From NCBI GenBank assembly GCA_958298945.1, contig OY282608.1, positions 66,316,951 through 66,380,950 of the forward strand: a stretch of 64,000 nucleotides of DNA. Reading direction: 5' to 3'. The position numbers and the translations under genes are program-made. Each line of letters begins with the position of its first letter. Position 1 is the first letter of the stretch. Positions 38,861 through 52,870 of this stretch are shown here, piece by piece. Source of the DNA: Atherix ibis. Its lineage: Eukaryota; Arthropoda; Insecta; Diptera; Athericidae. Below the pieces are notes generated by a model. That model was not told the DNA's origin, made no database searches, and was given only the letters and a program-made list of their open reading frames with translations.

Positions 38861-41800
38861 GCAGTATATTTAAGAGGAATATGAAGTAGTATGTTTAAGA
38901 GGAATGTGAAGTAGTATATTTAAGAGGAATATGAAGTAGTATGTTTAAGAGAAATGTGAAGTAGTATGTTTAAAAGGAATATGAAGTAGTATGTTTAAGA
39001 GGAATTTGAAGTAGTACTTTTAAGAGGAATATGAATTAGTATGTTTAAGAGGAATATGAAGTAGAATGTTTAAGAGGAATATGAAGTAGTATGTTTAAGA
39101 GGAATATGAAGTAGTATGTTTAAGAGGAATACGAAGTAGTATGTTTAAGAGGAATATGAAGTAGTATGTTTAACAGGAATATGAAGTAGTATATTTAAGA
39201 GGAATATGAAGTAGTATATTTAAGAGGAATATGAAGTAGTACGTTTAAGAGGAATATGAAGTAGTATATTTAAGAGGAATTTGAAGTAGTATATTTAAGA
39301 GGAATATGAAGTAGTATGTTTAAGAGGAATATGAAGTAGTATATTTAAGAGGAATATGAAGTAGTATATTTAAGAGGAATATGAAGTAGTATGTTTTAGA
39401 GGAATATGAAGTAGTACGTTTAAGAGGAATATGAAGTAGTATGTTTAAGAGGAATATGAAGTAGTATGTTTAAGAGGAATATGAAGTAGTATGTTTAAGA
39501 GGAATATGAAGTAGTATGTTTAAGAGGAATATGAAGTAGTATGTTTAAGAGGAATATGAAGTAGTATGTTTAAGAGGAATATGAAGTAGCTTGTTTAAGA
39601 GGAATATGCAGTAGTATGTTTAAGAGGAATATGATGTAGAATGTTTAAGAGGAACATGAAGTAGCATATTTAAGAGGAATATGAAGTAGTATGTTTAAGA
39701 GGAATATGAAGTAGTATGTTTAAGAGGAATATGAAGTAGTATATTTAAGAGGAATATGAAGTAGTATATTTAAGAGGAATATGAAGTAGTATGTTTAAGA
39801 AGAATATGAAGTAGTATGTTTAAGAGGAATATGCAGTAGTATGTTTAAGAGGAATATGCAGTAGTATGTTAAAGAGGAATATGAAGTAGTATATTTAAGT
39901 GGAATATGAGGTAGTATGTTTAAGAGGAATATGAAGTAGTGTGTTTAAGAGGAAAATGAAGTAGTATATTTAAGAGGAATATGAAGTAGTATGTTTAAGA
40001 GGAATATGAAGTAGTATATTTAAGAGGAATATGAAGTAGTATGTTTAAGAGGAATATGAAGTAGTATGTTTAAGAGGAATATGAAGTAGTATGTTTAAGA
40101 GGAATATGAAGTAGTATTTTTAAGAGGAATATGTAGTAGTATGTTTAGGAGGAATATAAAGTAGTATATTTAAGAGGAATATGAAATAGTTTGTTTAAGA
40201 GGAATATGAAGTAGTATATTTAAGCCGAATACGAAGTAGTATGTTTAAGAGGAATATGAAATATTATGTTTAAGAGGAATATGAAGTAGTATGTTTAAGA
40301 GGAATATGAAGTAGTATGTTTAAGAGGAATATGAAATAGTTTATTTAAGAGAAATATGAAGTAGTATGTTTAAGAGGAATATGAAGTAGTATGTTTAAGA
40401 GGAATATAAAGTAGTATGCTTAAGAGGAATATGAAGTAGTATGTTTAAGAGGAATATGAAGTAGTATGTTTAAGAGGAATATGAAGTAGTATGTTTAAGA
40501 GGAATATGCAGTAGTATGTTTAAGAGGAATATGAAGTAGTATATTTAAGAGGAATATGAAGTAGTATGTTAGAGAGGAATATGAAGTAGTATGTTTAAGA
40601 GGAATATGAAGTAGTATGTTTAAGAGGAATATGAAGTAGTATGTTTAAGAGGATAATGAAGTAGTATGTTTAAGAGGACTATGAAGTAGTATGTTTAAGA
40701 GGAATATGAAGTAGTATGCTAAAGAGGAATATGAAGTAGTATATTTAAGAGGAATATGAAGTAGTATATTTAAGTAGAATATGAAGTAGTATGTTTAAGA
40801 GGAATATGAAAAAGTATGTTTAAGAGGAATATGAAGTTGTATGTTTAAGAGGATTATGAAGTAGTATGTTTAAGAGGAATATGAAGTAGTATGTTTAAGA
40901 GGAATATGAAGTAGTATATTTAAGAGTAATATGAAGTAGTATATTTAAGAGGAATATGAAGTAGTATATTTAAGATGAATATGAAGTAGTATGTTTAAGA
41001 GGAATATGAAGTAGTATGTTTAAGAGGAATATGAAGTAGTATGTTTAAGAGGAATATGAAGTAGTATGTTTAAGAGGAATATGAAGTAGTATATTTAAGA
41101 GGAATATGAAGTAGTATGTTTAAGAGGAATATGAAGTAGTATGTTTAAGAGGAATATGAAGTAGTATATTTAAGAGTAATATGAAGTAGTATTTTTAAGA
41201 GGAATATGTAGCAGTATGTTTAAGAGGGATATAAAGTAGTATATTTAAGACGAAAATGAAGTAGCATATTTAAGAGGAATATGAAGTAGTATGTTAGAGA
41301 GGAATATGAAGTAGTATGTTTAAGAGGAATATGAAGTAGTATGTTTAAGAGGAATATGAAGTAGTATGTTTAAGAGGAATATGAAGTAGTATGTTTAAGA
41401 GGAATATGAAGTAGTATGTTTAAGAGGAATATGAAGTAGTATGTTTAAGAGGAATATGAAGTAGTATGTTTAAGAGGAATATGAAGTAGTATATTTAAGA
41501 GGAATATGAAGTAGTATATTTAAGTGGAATATGAAGTAGTATGTTTAAGAGGAATATGAAGAAGTATGTTTAAGAGGAATATGAAGTTATGTGTTTAAGA
41601 GGAATATGAAGTAGTATGTTTAAGAGGAATATGAAGTTGTATATTGAAGACGAATATGAAGTAGTATGTTTAAGAGGAATATGAAGTAGTATGTTTAAGA
41701 GGAATATGAAGTAGTATGTTTAAGAGGAATATGAAGTAGTATGTTTAAGAGGAATATGAAGTAGTATATTTAAGAGGAATATGAAGTAGTATGTTTAAGA

Positions 41801-44800
41801 GGAATATGAAGTAGCATGTGTAAGAGGAATATGCAATAGTATGTTTAAGAGGAATATGAAGTAGTATGTTTAAGAGGAATATGAAGTACTATGTTTAAGC
41901 GGAATATGAAGTAGTATGTTTAAGAGGACGATGAAGTAATATATTTAAGAGGAATATGAAGTAGTATGGTTAAGAGGAATATGAAGTAGTATGTTTAAGA
42001 GGAATATGAAGTAATATGTTTAAGAGGAATATGAAGTAGTATGTTTAAGAGGAATATGAAGTAGTATATTTAAGAGGAATATGAAGTAGTATGTTTAAGA
42101 AGAATATGAAGTAGTATGTTTAAGAGGAATATGAAGTAGTATGTTTAAGAGGAATATGAAGTAGTATATTTAAGAGGAATATGAAGTAGTATGTTTAAGA
42201 GGAATATGAAGTAGTATGTTTAAGAGGAATATGAAGGAGTCTGTTTAAGAGGAATATGAAGTAGTATGTTTAACAGGGAATATGAAGTAGTATGTTTAAG
42301 AGGAATATGAAGAAGTATGTTTAAAAGAATATGAAGTAGTATATTAAAAAGGAATATGAAGTAGTATGTTTAAGAGTAATATGCAGTAGTATGTTTAAGA
42401 GGAATATGAAGAAGTATGTTTAAGAAGAATATGAAGTAGTATGGTTAAGAGGAATATGAAGTAGTATATTTAAGAGGAATATGAAGTAGTATGTTTAAGA
42501 GGAATATGAAGTAGTATGTTTAAGAGGAATATGAAGTAGTATATTTAAGACGAATATGAAGTATTATGTTTAAGAGGAATATGAAGTAGTATGTTTAAGA
42601 GGAATATGAAGTAGTATGTTTAAGAGGAATGTTAAGTAGTATATTTAAGAGGAATATGAAGTAGTATGTTTAAGAGGAATATGAAGTAGTATGTTTAAGA
42701 GGAATATGAAGTAGTATATTTAGGAGGAATATGAAGTAGTGTATTTAAGAGGAATATGAAGTAGTATGTTTAAGAGGAATTTGAAGTAGTATGTTTAAGA
42801 GGAATATGCAGTAGTATGTTTAAGAGGAATATGAAGTAGTATGCTTCAGAGGAATATGAAGTAGTATGTTTAAGAGGTATATGAAGTAGTATATTTAAGA
42901 GGAATATGAAGTAGTATGGTTAAGAGGAATATTAAGTAGTATGTTTAAGAGGAATATGAAGTAGTATGTTTAAGAGGAATATGAAGTAGTATGTTTAAAA
43001 GGAATATGAAGTAATATATTTAAGAGGAATATGAAGAAGTATGTTTAAGAGGAATATGAAGTAGTATGTTTAAGAGGAATATGAAGTAGTATGTTTAAGA
43101 GGAATATGAAGTAGTATATTTAAGAGGAATATGAAGTAGTATGTTTAAGAGGAATATGAAGTAGTATATTTAAGAGCAATATGAAGTAGTATGTTTAAGA
43201 GGAATATGAAGTAGTATGTTTAAGAGGAATATGAAGTAGTATATTTAAGAGGAATATGAAGTAGTATGTTTAAGAGAAATATGAAGTAGTATGTTTAAGA
43301 GGAATATGAAGTAGTATGTTTAAGAGGAATATTAAGTAGTATATTTAAGAGGAATATGAAGTAGTATGTTTAAGAGGAATATGAAGTAGTATGTTTAAGA
43401 GGAATATGAAGTAGTATATTTAAGAGGAATATGAAGTAGTGTATTTAAGAGGAATATGAAGTAGTATGTTTAAGAGGAATATGAAGAAGTATGTTTAAGA
43501 GGAATATGCAGTAGTATGTTTAAGAGGAATATGAAGTAGTATATTTAAGTGGAATATGATGTAATATGTTTAAGAGAAATATGAAATAGATTGTGTTTAA
43601 GAGGAATATGAAGTAGTATATTTAAGAGAAATATGAAGTAGTATGTTTAAGAGGAATGTGAAGTAGTATATTTAAGAGGAATATGAAGTTGTATGTTTAA
43701 GAGAAATGTGAAGTAGTATGTTTAAAAGGAATATGAAGTAGTATGTTTAAGAGGAATTTGAAGTAGTATATTTAAGAGGAATATGAATTAGTATGTTTAA
43801 GAGAAATATGAAGTAGATTGTTGAAGAGTAATATGAAGTAGTATGTTTAAGAGGAATATGAAGTAGTATGTTTAAGAGGAATATGAAGTAGTATGTTTAA
43901 GAGGAATATGAAGTAGTATGTTTAACAGGAATATAAAGTAGTATATTTAAGAGGAATATGAAGTAGTATATTTAAGAGGAATATGAAGTAGTACGTTTAA
44001 GAGGAATATGAAGTAGTATATTTAAGATGAATATGAAGTAGTATATTTAAGAGGAATATGAAGTAGTATGTTTAAGAGGAATATGAAGTAGTATATTTAA
44101 GAGGAATATGAAGTAGTATGTTTAAGATGAATATGAAGTAGTATGTTTAAGAGGAATATGAAGTAGTATATTTAAGAGGAATATGAAGTAGTCTGTTTAA
44201 GAGGAATATGAAATAGTATGTTTAAGAGGAATATGAAGTAGTATATTTAAGAGGAATATGAAGTAGTATGTTTAAGAGGAATATGAAGTAGTATGTTTAA
44301 GAGGAATATGAAGTAGTATGTTTAAGAGGAATATGAAGAAGTATGTTTAAGAGGAATATTGAGTAGTATATTTAAGAGGAATATGAAGTAGTATGTTTAA
44401 GAGGAATATGAAGGAGTATGTTTAAGAGGAATATGCAGTAGTATGTTTAAGAGGAATATGATGTAGAATGTTTAAGAGGAATATGAAGTAGTATGTTTAA
44501 GAGGAATATGAAGTAGTATGTTTAAGAGGAATTTGAAATAGTATATTTAAGAGGAATATGAAGTAGTATGTTTAAGAGGAATATGAAGTAGAATGTTTAA
44601 GAGGAATATGAAGTAGTATGTTTAAGAGTTATATGAAGTAGTATGTTTAAGAGGAATTTGAAGTAGTATATTTAAGAGGAATATGAAGTAGTATGTTTAA
44701 AAGGAATATGAAGTAGAATGTTTAAGAGGAATATGAAGTTGTATGTTTAAGAGGAATATGAAGTAGTATGTTTAAGAGGAATATTTGGTAGTATGTTTAT

Positions 44801-46220
44801 GAGGAATATGAAGTAGTATGTTTAGCAGAAATATGAAGTAGTATATTTAAGAAAAATATGAACTAGTATATTTAAGAGGAATATGAAGTAGTATGTTTAA
44901 GAGGAATATGAAATAGTATATTTAAGATAAATATGAAGTAGTATATTTAAGAGGAATATGAAGTAGTATGTTTAAGAGGAATATGAAGTAGTATGTTTAA
45001 GAGGAATATGAAGTAGTATGTTTAAGAGGAATATGAAATAGCATATTTAAGAGGAATATGAAGTAGTATATTTAAGAGGAATATGAAGTAGTATGTATAA
45101 GAGGAATATGAAGTAGTATGTTTAAGAGGAATATGAAGTAGTATGTTTAAGAAGAATATGAAGTAGTATATTTAAGAGGAATATGAAGTAGTATGTTTAA
45201 GAGGAATATGGCGTAGTATGTTTAAGAGGAATATGAAGTAGTATATTTAAGAGGAATATGAAGTAGTGTATTTAAGAGGAATATAAAACAGTATGTTTAA
45301 GAGGAATATGAAGTACTTTATTTAAGAGGAATATGCATTAGTATGCTTAAGAGGAATATGAAGTAGTATATTTAAGTGGAATATGAAGTAGTATGTTTAA
45401 GAGGAATATGGAGTAGTGTGTTTAACAGAAATATGAAGTATTATATTTAAGAGAAATATGAAGTAGTATGTTTAAGAGGAATATGAAGTAGTATATTTAA
45501 GAGGAATATGTAGTAGTATGTTATATTTAAGAGGAAATATGAAGTAGTATGCTTAGGAGGAATATGAAGTAGTATATTTAAGAGGAATATGAAGTAATAT
45601 ATTTAAGAGGAATATGAAGTAGTATGTTTATGAGGAATATAAAGTAGTATGTTTAAGAGGAATATGAAGTAGTATGTTTAAGAAGAATATGAAGTAGTAT
45701 GTTTAAGAGGAATATGAAGTAGTATGTTTAAAAGGAATATCAAGTAGTATATTTAAGAGGAATATGAAGTAGTACGTTTAAAAGGAATATGAAGTAGTAT
45801 GTTTAAGACGAATATGAAGTAGTATGTTTGAGAGGAATATGAAGTAGAATGTTTAAGAGGAATATGAAGTAGTATGTTTAAGAGGAATATGAAATAGTAT
45901 GTTTAAGAGGAATATGAAGTAGTATATTTAAGAGGAATATGAAGTAGTATGTTTAAGAGGAATATGAAGTAGTATATTTAAGAGGAATATGAAGTAGTAT
46001 GTTTAAGAGGAATATGAAATAGTATGTTTAAGAGGAATATGAAGTAGTATATTTAAGAGGAATATGAAGTAGTATGTTTAAGAGGAATATGAAGTTGTAT
46101 GTTTAAGAGGAATATGAAGTAGTATGTTTAAGAGGAATATGAAGAAGTATGTTTAAGAGGAATATTGAGTAGTATATTTAAGAGGAATATGAAGTAGTAT
46201 GTTTAAGAGGAATATGAAGT
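38860..46220. repeat. mosaic stretch without one dominant higher-order unit
   Basis: Outside the block at 40,750-41,480, this stretch is the same 25-bp array with short matches to blocks on both sides. Examples are an AACAGGG monomer at 42,272, AATGTTAAGTAG near 42,630, and GCAGTAG/GATGTAGAATG pairs near 44,430. Odd-length monomers include a 24-bp unit (TTAAAAGAATATG, about 42,321) and a unit with about 4 extra bases (GAAATAGATTGTG, about 43,582). The part from about 44.34 kb is a source or relative of 46.14 kb on: TTGAGTAG at 44,359 and 46,165 (offset 1,806), GAGTTATATG at 44,626 and 46,532 (1,906). I see no gene or other element in it. Confidence 0.7.
40750..41480. repeat. further copy of the GTAGCAGTATG module
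   Basis: This block follows 36,599-37,329 at offset 4,151, anchored by GTAGCAGTATG at 37,057 and 41,208. It includes the neighbouring TAAGTAGAAT, GAAAAAGTATG, TAAGAGTAAT, GACGAAAATG and TTAGAGAGG monomers. It is the last GTAGCAGTATG marker in the window; the first is at 18,353. That marker therefore delimits the central domain, with 16 copies in all. Confidence 0.8.
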
Positions 46221-46420
46221 AGTATGGTTAAGAGGAATATGCAGTAGTATGTTTAAGAGGAATATAATGTAGAATGTTTAAGAGGAATATGAAGTAGTAT
46301 GTTTAAGAGGAATATGAAGTAGTATGGTTAAGAGGAATATGCAGTAGTATGTTTAAGAGGAATATAATGTAGAATGTTTAAGAGGAATATGAAGTAGTAT
46401 GTTTAAGAGGAATATGAAGT
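46221..46420. repeat. 100-bp local tandem duplication (four monomers)
   Basis: AGTATGGTTAAGAGG followed by ATATGCAGTAG and ATATAATGTAGAATG occurs at 46,221 and again at 46,321. The related segment at 44.4 kb has only one copy, and this 100 bp accounts for the offset change from 1,806 to 1,906. The variant order is identical in both copies. Confidence 0.88.
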
Positions 46421-47130
46421 AGTATGTTTAAGAGGAATTTGAAATAGTATATTTAAGAGGAATATGAAGTAGTATGTTTAAGAGGAATATGAAGTAGAAT
46501 GTTTAAGAGGAATATGAAGTAGTATGTTTAAGAGTTATATGAAGTAGTATGTTTAAGAGGAATTTGAAGTAGTATATTTAAGAGGAATATGAAGTAGTAT
46601 GTTTAAAAGAAATATGAAGTAGTATATTTAAGAGGAATATGAAGTAGTATGTTTAAAAGAAATATGAAGTAGAATGTTTAAGAGGAATATGAAGTTGTAT
46701 GTTTAAGAGGAATATGAAGAATATGTTTAAGAGGAATGTTTGGTAGTATGTGTATGAGGAATATGAAGTAGTATGTTTAGCTGGAATATGAAGTAATATA
46801 TTTAAGAGGAATATGAAATAGTATATTTAAGATAAATATGAAGTAGTATATTTAAGAGGAATATGAAGTAGTATGTTTAAGAGGAATATGAAGTAGTATG
46901 TTTAAGAGGAATATGAAGTAGTATATTTAAGAGGAATATGAAGTAGTATGTTTAAGAGGAATATGAAATAGCATGTTTAAGAGGAATATGAAGTAGTATA
47001 TTTAAGAGGAATATGAAGTAGTATGTTTAAGAGGAATATGAAGTAGTATGTTTGAGAGGAATATGAAGTAGTATGTTTAAGAGGAATATGAAGTAGTATA
47101 TTTAAGAGGAATATGAAGTAGTATGCTTAA
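46332..47130. repeat. 0.8-kb tandem duplication D, unit 1
   Basis: This unit is followed directly by unit 2. Anchors: ATATAATGTAG at 46,362 and 47,161 and GAGTTATATG at 46,532 and 47,331 (offset 799). Then TGGTAGTATGTGTATG at 46,741 and 47,490, GAAATAGCATG at 46,965 and 47,714, and GCTTAAGAGG at 47,125 and 47,874 (offset 749). A 24-bp monomer (GAAGAATATG) and the unusual AATGTTTGGTAG are shared by both units. Confidence 0.9.
46571..46670. repeat. 50-bp local tandem duplication (two monomers)
   Basis: The pair AGTATATTTAAGAGG plus GTTTAAAAGAAATATG is present twice in a row (46,571-46,620 and 46,621-46,670). The next copy of the region (near 47,370-47,420) has it once, which reduces the offset from 799 to 749. 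Confidence 0.87.
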
Positions 47131-47879
47131 GAGGAATATGCAGTAGTATGTTTAAGAGGAATATAATGTAGAATGTTTAAGAGGAATATGAAGTAGTATG
47201 TTTAAGAGGAATATGAAGTAGTATGTTTAAGAGGAATTTGAAATAGTATATTTAAGAGGAATATGAAGTAGTATGTTTAAGAGGAATATGAAGTAGAATG
47301 TTTAAGAGGAATATGAAGTAGTATGTTTAAGAGTTATATGAAGTAGTATGTTTAAGAGGAATTTGAAGTAGTATATTTAAGAGGAATATGAAGTAGTATG
47401 TTTAAAAGAAATATGAAGTAGAATGTTTAAGAGGAATATGAAGTTGTATGTTTAAGAGGAATATGAAGAATATGTTTAAGAGGAATGTTTGGTAGTATGT
47501 GTATGAGGAATATGAAGTAGTATGTTTAGCTGGAATATGAAGTAATATATTTAAGAGGAATATGAAATAGTATATTTAAGATAAATATGAAGTAGTATAT
47601 TTAAGAGGAATATGAAGTAGTATGTTTAAGAGGAATATGAAGTAGTATGTTTAAGAGGAATATGAAGTAGTATATTTAAGAGGAATATGAAGTAGTATGT
47701 TTAAGAGGAATATGAAATAGCATGTTTAAGAGGAATATGAAGTAGTATATTTAAGAGGAATATGAAGTAGTATGTTTAAGAGGAATATGAAGTAGTATGT
47801 TTGAGAGGAATATGAAGTAGTATGTTTCAGAGGAATATGAAGTAGTATATTTAAGAGGAATATGAAGTAGTATGCTTAA
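47131..47879. repeat. 0.75-kb tandem duplication D, unit 2
   Basis: This is the second unit, 50 bp shorter because it lacks the local two-monomer duplication of unit 1. It differs by very few bases in the parts I compared (for example TTTAAGAGG at about 47,080 in unit 1 against TTTCAGAGG at 47,825), which suggests a recent event. After 47,880 the flank diverges (GACGTAGTACGG). Confidence 0.9.
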
Positions 47880-48389
47880 GAGGAATATGACGTAGTACGG
47901 TTAAGAGGAATATGAACTAGTATATTTAAGAGGAATATGAAGTAGTGTATTTAAGAGGAATATGAAGCAGTATGTTTAAGAGGAATATGAAGTACTATAT
48001 TTAAGAGGAATATGCAGTAGTATGTTTAAGAGGAATATGAAGTAGTATATTTAAGTGGAATATGAAGTAGTATGTTTAAGAGGAATATGGAGTAGTTTGT
48101 TTAACAGAAATATGAAGTATTATATTTAAGAGGAATATGAAGTAGTATGTTTAAGAGGAATATGAAGTAGTATATTTAAGAGGAAAATGTAGTAGTATGT
48201 TATATTTAAGAGGAAATATGAAGTAGTATGTTTAGGAGGAATATGAAGTAGTATATTTAAGAGGAATATGAAATAATATATTTAAGAGGAATATGAAGTT
48301 GTATGTTTATGAGGAATATAAAGTAGTATGTTTAAGAGGAATATTAATTAGTATGTTTAAGAGGAATATGAAGTAGTATGTTTAAGAGG

Positions 48390-51300
48390 AATATGAAGTA
48401 GTATGTTTAAAAGGAATATCAAGTAGTATATTTAAGAGGAATATGAAGTAGTATGTTTAAGAGGAATATGAAGTATTATGTTTAAGACGAATGTGAAGTA
48501 GTATGTTTGAGAGGAATATGCAGTAGTATGTTTAAGAGGAATATGAAGTAGTATATTTAAGTGGAATATGAAGTAGTATGTTTAAGAGGAATATGGAGTA
48601 GTGTGTTTAACAGAAATATGAAGTATTATATTTAAGAGGAATATGCAGTATTATGTTTAAGAGGAATATGAAGTAGTATATTTAAGTGGAATATGAAGTA
48701 GTATGTTTAAGAGGAATATGGAGTAGTGTGTTTAACAGAAATATGAAGTATTATATTTAAGAGGAATATGAAGTAGTGTGTTTAAGAGGAATATGAAGTA
48801 GTATATTTAAGAGGAATATGTAGTAGTATGTTATATTTAAGAGGAAATATGAAGTAGTATGTTTAGGAGGAATATGAAGTAGTATATTTAAGAGAAATAT
48901 GAAATAATATATTTAAGAGGAATATGAAGTAGTATGTTTATGAGGAATATGAAGTAGTATGTTTAAGAGGAATATGAATTAGTATGTTTAAGAGGAATAT
49001 GAAGTAGTATGTTTAAGAGGAATATGAAGTAGTATGTTTAAAAGGAATATCAAGTAGTATATTTAAGAGGAATATGAAGTAGTATGTTTAAGAGGAATAT
49101 TAAGTAGTATGTTTAAGACGAATATGAAGTAGTATGTTTGAGAGTAATATGAAGTAGAATGTTTAAGAGGATAATGAAGTTGTATATTTAAGATGAATAT
49201 GAAGTAGTATGTTTAAGAGGAATATGAAGTAGTATGTTTAAAAGGAATATGAAGTAGTATGTTTAAGAGGAATAAGAAGTAGCATGTTTAAGAGGAATAT
49301 GAAGTAGTGTATTTAAGAGGAATATGAAGCAGTATGTTTAAGAGAAATTTGAAGTAGTATGTTTAAGAGGAATATGAAGTAGAATGTTTAAGAGGAATAT
49401 AAAGTTGTATATTTAAGATGAATATGAAGTAGTATGTTTAAGAGGAATATGAAGTAGTATGTTTAAGAGGAATATGAAGTAGTATGTTTAAGAGGAATAT
49501 GAAGTAGCATGTTTAAGAGGAATATGAAGTAGTATGTTTAAGAGGAATACGAAGTAGGATGTTTAAGAAGAATATGAAGTAGTATGTTTAAATGGAATTT
49601 GAAATAGTATATTTAAGAGGAATATGAAGTAGTATGTTTAAGAAGAATATGAAGTAGATTGTTTTAGAGGAATATGAAGTAGTATGCTTAAGAGGAATAT
49701 GCAGTAGTATGTTTAGGAGGAATATGATGTAGAATGTTGAAGAGGAATATAAAGTAGTATGTTTAAGACGAATATGAAGTAGAATATTTAAGAGGAATAT
49801 AAAGTAGTATATTTAAGAGGAATATGAAATAGTATGTTTAAGAGGAATATGAAGTAATATATTTAAGAGGAATATGAAGTAGTATGTTTAAGAGGAATAT
49901 GAAGTAGTATATTTAAGAGGAATATGAAGTAGTATATTTAAGAGGAATATGAAGTAATATATTTAAGAGGAATATGAAGTAGTATGTTTAAGAGGAATAT
50001 GAAGTAGTATGTTTAAGAGGAATATGAAGTAGTACATTTAAGAGGAATATGAAGTAGTATGTTTAAGAGGAACATGAAGTAGTATTTTTAAGAGGAATAT
50101 GAAGTAGTATGTTTAAGAGGAATACGAAGTAGTAAATTTAAGAGGAATATGAAGTAGTATGTTTAAGAGGAATATGAAGTAGTATGTTTAAGAGGAATAT
50201 GAAGTAGTATGTTTAAGAGGAATATGAAGTAGTATATTTAAGAGGAATATGAAGTAGTATGTTTAAGAGGAATATGACGTAGTATGTTTAAGAGGAATAT
50301 TAAGTAGTATATTTAAGAGGAATATGAAGTAGTGTATTTAAGAGTAATATGAAGCAGTATATTTAAGAGGAATATGAAGTATTATGTTTAAGAGGAATAT
50401 GCAGTTGTATGTTTAAGAGGAATATGAAATAGTATGTTTAAGAGGAATATGAAGTAGTATGTTTAAGAGGAATATGAAGTAGTATGTTTAAGAGGAATAT
50501 GAAGTAGTATGTTTAAGAGGATTATGAAGTAGTATGTTTAAGAGGAATTTGAAGTAGTATATTTAAGAGGAATATGAAGTAGTATGTTTAAGAAGAATAT
50601 GAAGTAGAATGTTTAAGAGGAATATGAAATAGTATGTTTAAGAGGAATATGCAGTAGTATGTTTAAGAGGAATATGATGTAGAATGTTTAAGAAGAATAT
50701 GATGTAGTATATTTAAGAGGAATATGAAGTAGTATGTTTAAGAGGAATATGAAGTAGTATATTTAAGAGGAATATGAAGTAGTATATATAAGAGGAATAT
50801 GAAGTAGTATGTTTAAGAGGAATATGAAGTAGTATATTTGAGAGGAATATGAATTAATATATTTAAGAGGAATATGAAGTAGTATGTTTAAGAGGAATAT
50901 GAAGAAGTATGTTTAAGAGGAATAGGAAGTAGTACATTTAAGAGGAATATGAAGTAGTATGTTTAAGAGGAATATGAAGTAGTATGTTTAAGAGAAATAT
51001 GAAGTAGTATGTTTAAGAGGAATATGAAGTAGTATGTTTAAGAGGAATATGAAGTTGTATGTTTAAGAGGAATATGAAGTAGTATGTTTAAAAGGAATAT
51101 GAAGTAGTATGTTTAAGAGGAATATGAAGTAGTATTTTTAAGAGGAATATGAAGTAGTATGTTTATGTGGAATATGAAGTAGTATGTTTAAGAGGAATAT
51201 GAAGTAGTATTTTTAAGAGGAATATGAAGTAGTATGTTTAAGAGGAATATGAAGTAGTATGTTTAAGAGGAATATGAAGTAGTATGTTTAACAGGAATAT

Positions 51301-52870
51301 GAAGTGGTATATTTAAGAGGAATATGAAGTAGTATATTTAAGAGGAATATGAAGTAGTATGTTTAAGAGGAATATGAAGTAGTATGTCTAAGAGGAATAT
51401 GAAGTAGTATGTTTAACAGGAATATGAAGTAGTATATTTAAGAGGAATATGAAGTAGTATATTTAAGAGGAATATGAAGTAGTACGTTTAAGAGGAATAT
51501 GAAGTAGTATATTAAGGAGGAATATGAAGTAGTATGTTTAAGAGGAATATGAAGTAGTATATTTAAGAGGAATATGAAGTAGTATATTCAAGAGAAATAT
51601 GAAGTAGTATATTTAAGAGGAATATGAAGTAGTACGTTTAAGAGGAATATGAAGTAGTATATTTAAGAGGAATATGAAGTAGTATGTTTAAGAGGAATAC
51701 GAAGTAGTATATTTTAGAGGAATATGAAGTAGTATATTTAAGAGGAATATGAAGTAGTATGTTTAAGAGGAATATGAAGTAGTATGTTCAAGAGGAATAT
51801 GAAATAGTATGTTTAAGAGGGATATGAAGTAGTATGTTTAAGAGGAATATGAAGTAGTATTTTTAAGAGGAATATGAAGTAGTATGTTTAAGAGGAATAT
51901 GAAATAGTATAGTTTAAAGGAATATGAAGTAGTATATTTAAGAAGAATATGAAGTAGTATGTTTAAGAGGAATATGAAGTAGTATGTTTAAGAGGAATAT
52001 GAAGTAGTATGTTTAAGAGGAATATGAAGTTGTATATTTAAGAGGAATATGAAGTAGTATGTTTAAGAGGAATATGAAGTAGTATATTTAAGAGGAATAT
52101 GAAGTAGTATGTTTAAGAGGAATATGAAGTAGTATGTTTAAGAGGAATATGAAGGAGTATGTTTAAGTGGAATATGAAGTAGTATGTTTAAGAGGAATAT
52201 GAAGTAGTATATTTAACAGGAATATGAAGTAGTATGTTTAAGAGGAATATGAAGTAGTATGTTTAAGAGGAATATGAAGTAGTATGTTTAAGAGGAATAT
52301 GAAGGAGTATGTTTAAGAGGAATATGAAGTAGTATGTTCAAGAGGAATATAAAGTAGTATGTTTAAGAGAAATATGAAGTTGTATGTTTAACATGAATAT
52401 GAAGTAGTATGTTTAAGAGGAATATGAAGTAGTATGTTTAAGAGGAATATGAAGTAGTATGTTTAAGAGGAATATGAAGTAGTATATTTAAGAGGAATAT
52501 GAAGTAGTATGTTTAAGAGAAATATGAAGCAATATGTTTAAGAGAAATATGAAGTAGTATGTTTAAGAGGAATAAGAAGGAGTATGTTTAAGAGGAATAT
52601 GAAGTAGTATGTTTAAGAGGAATATGAAGTAGTATGTTTAAGAGGAATATGAAGTAGTATGTTTAAGAGGAATATGAAGTAGTATGTTTAAGAGGAATAT
52701 GAAGTAGTATGTTTAAGAGTAATATGAAGTAGTATGTTTAAGAGGAATATGAAGTAGTATATTTAAGAGTAATATGAAGTAGTATGTTTAAAAGGAATAT
52801 GAAGTAGTATATTTAAGATTAATATGAAGTAGTATGTTCAAGAGTAATATGAAGTAGTATGTTTAAGAAG
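48390..52870. repeat. 4.48-kb higher-order tandem duplication E, unit 1
   Basis: The unit opens at the AAAAGGAATATCAAG monomer (about 48,408) and the same monomer reappears at about 52,889. The offset to unit 2 starts at 4,481: AAGGAATATC at 48,411 and 52,892, GAGTAGTGTG at 48,721 and 53,202, the 31-bp monomer at 48,828 and 53,309. It falls to 4,356 (ATAATGAAG at 49,171 and 53,527) and 4,206 (AATAGGAAG at 50,921 and 55,127). After an internal expansion in unit 2 it rises to 5,233: TCAAGAG at 51,588 and 56,821, GAAGGAGTATG at 52,151 and 57,384, ACATGAAT at 52,391 and 57,624, GATTAATATG at 52,817 and 58,050. The order of landmarks never breaks, which argues for one duplication with later indels. 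Confidence 0.88.
48547..48796. repeat. 125-bp local tandem duplication (five monomers), first occurrence
   Basis: GGAGTAGTGTGTTTAACAG occurs at 48,595 and 48,720 with the same neighbours, including GAAGTATTATATTTAAG. The same doubled arrangement is present at 53,076 and 53,201. The older relatives near 45,410 and 48,090 are single. Confidence 0.86.
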
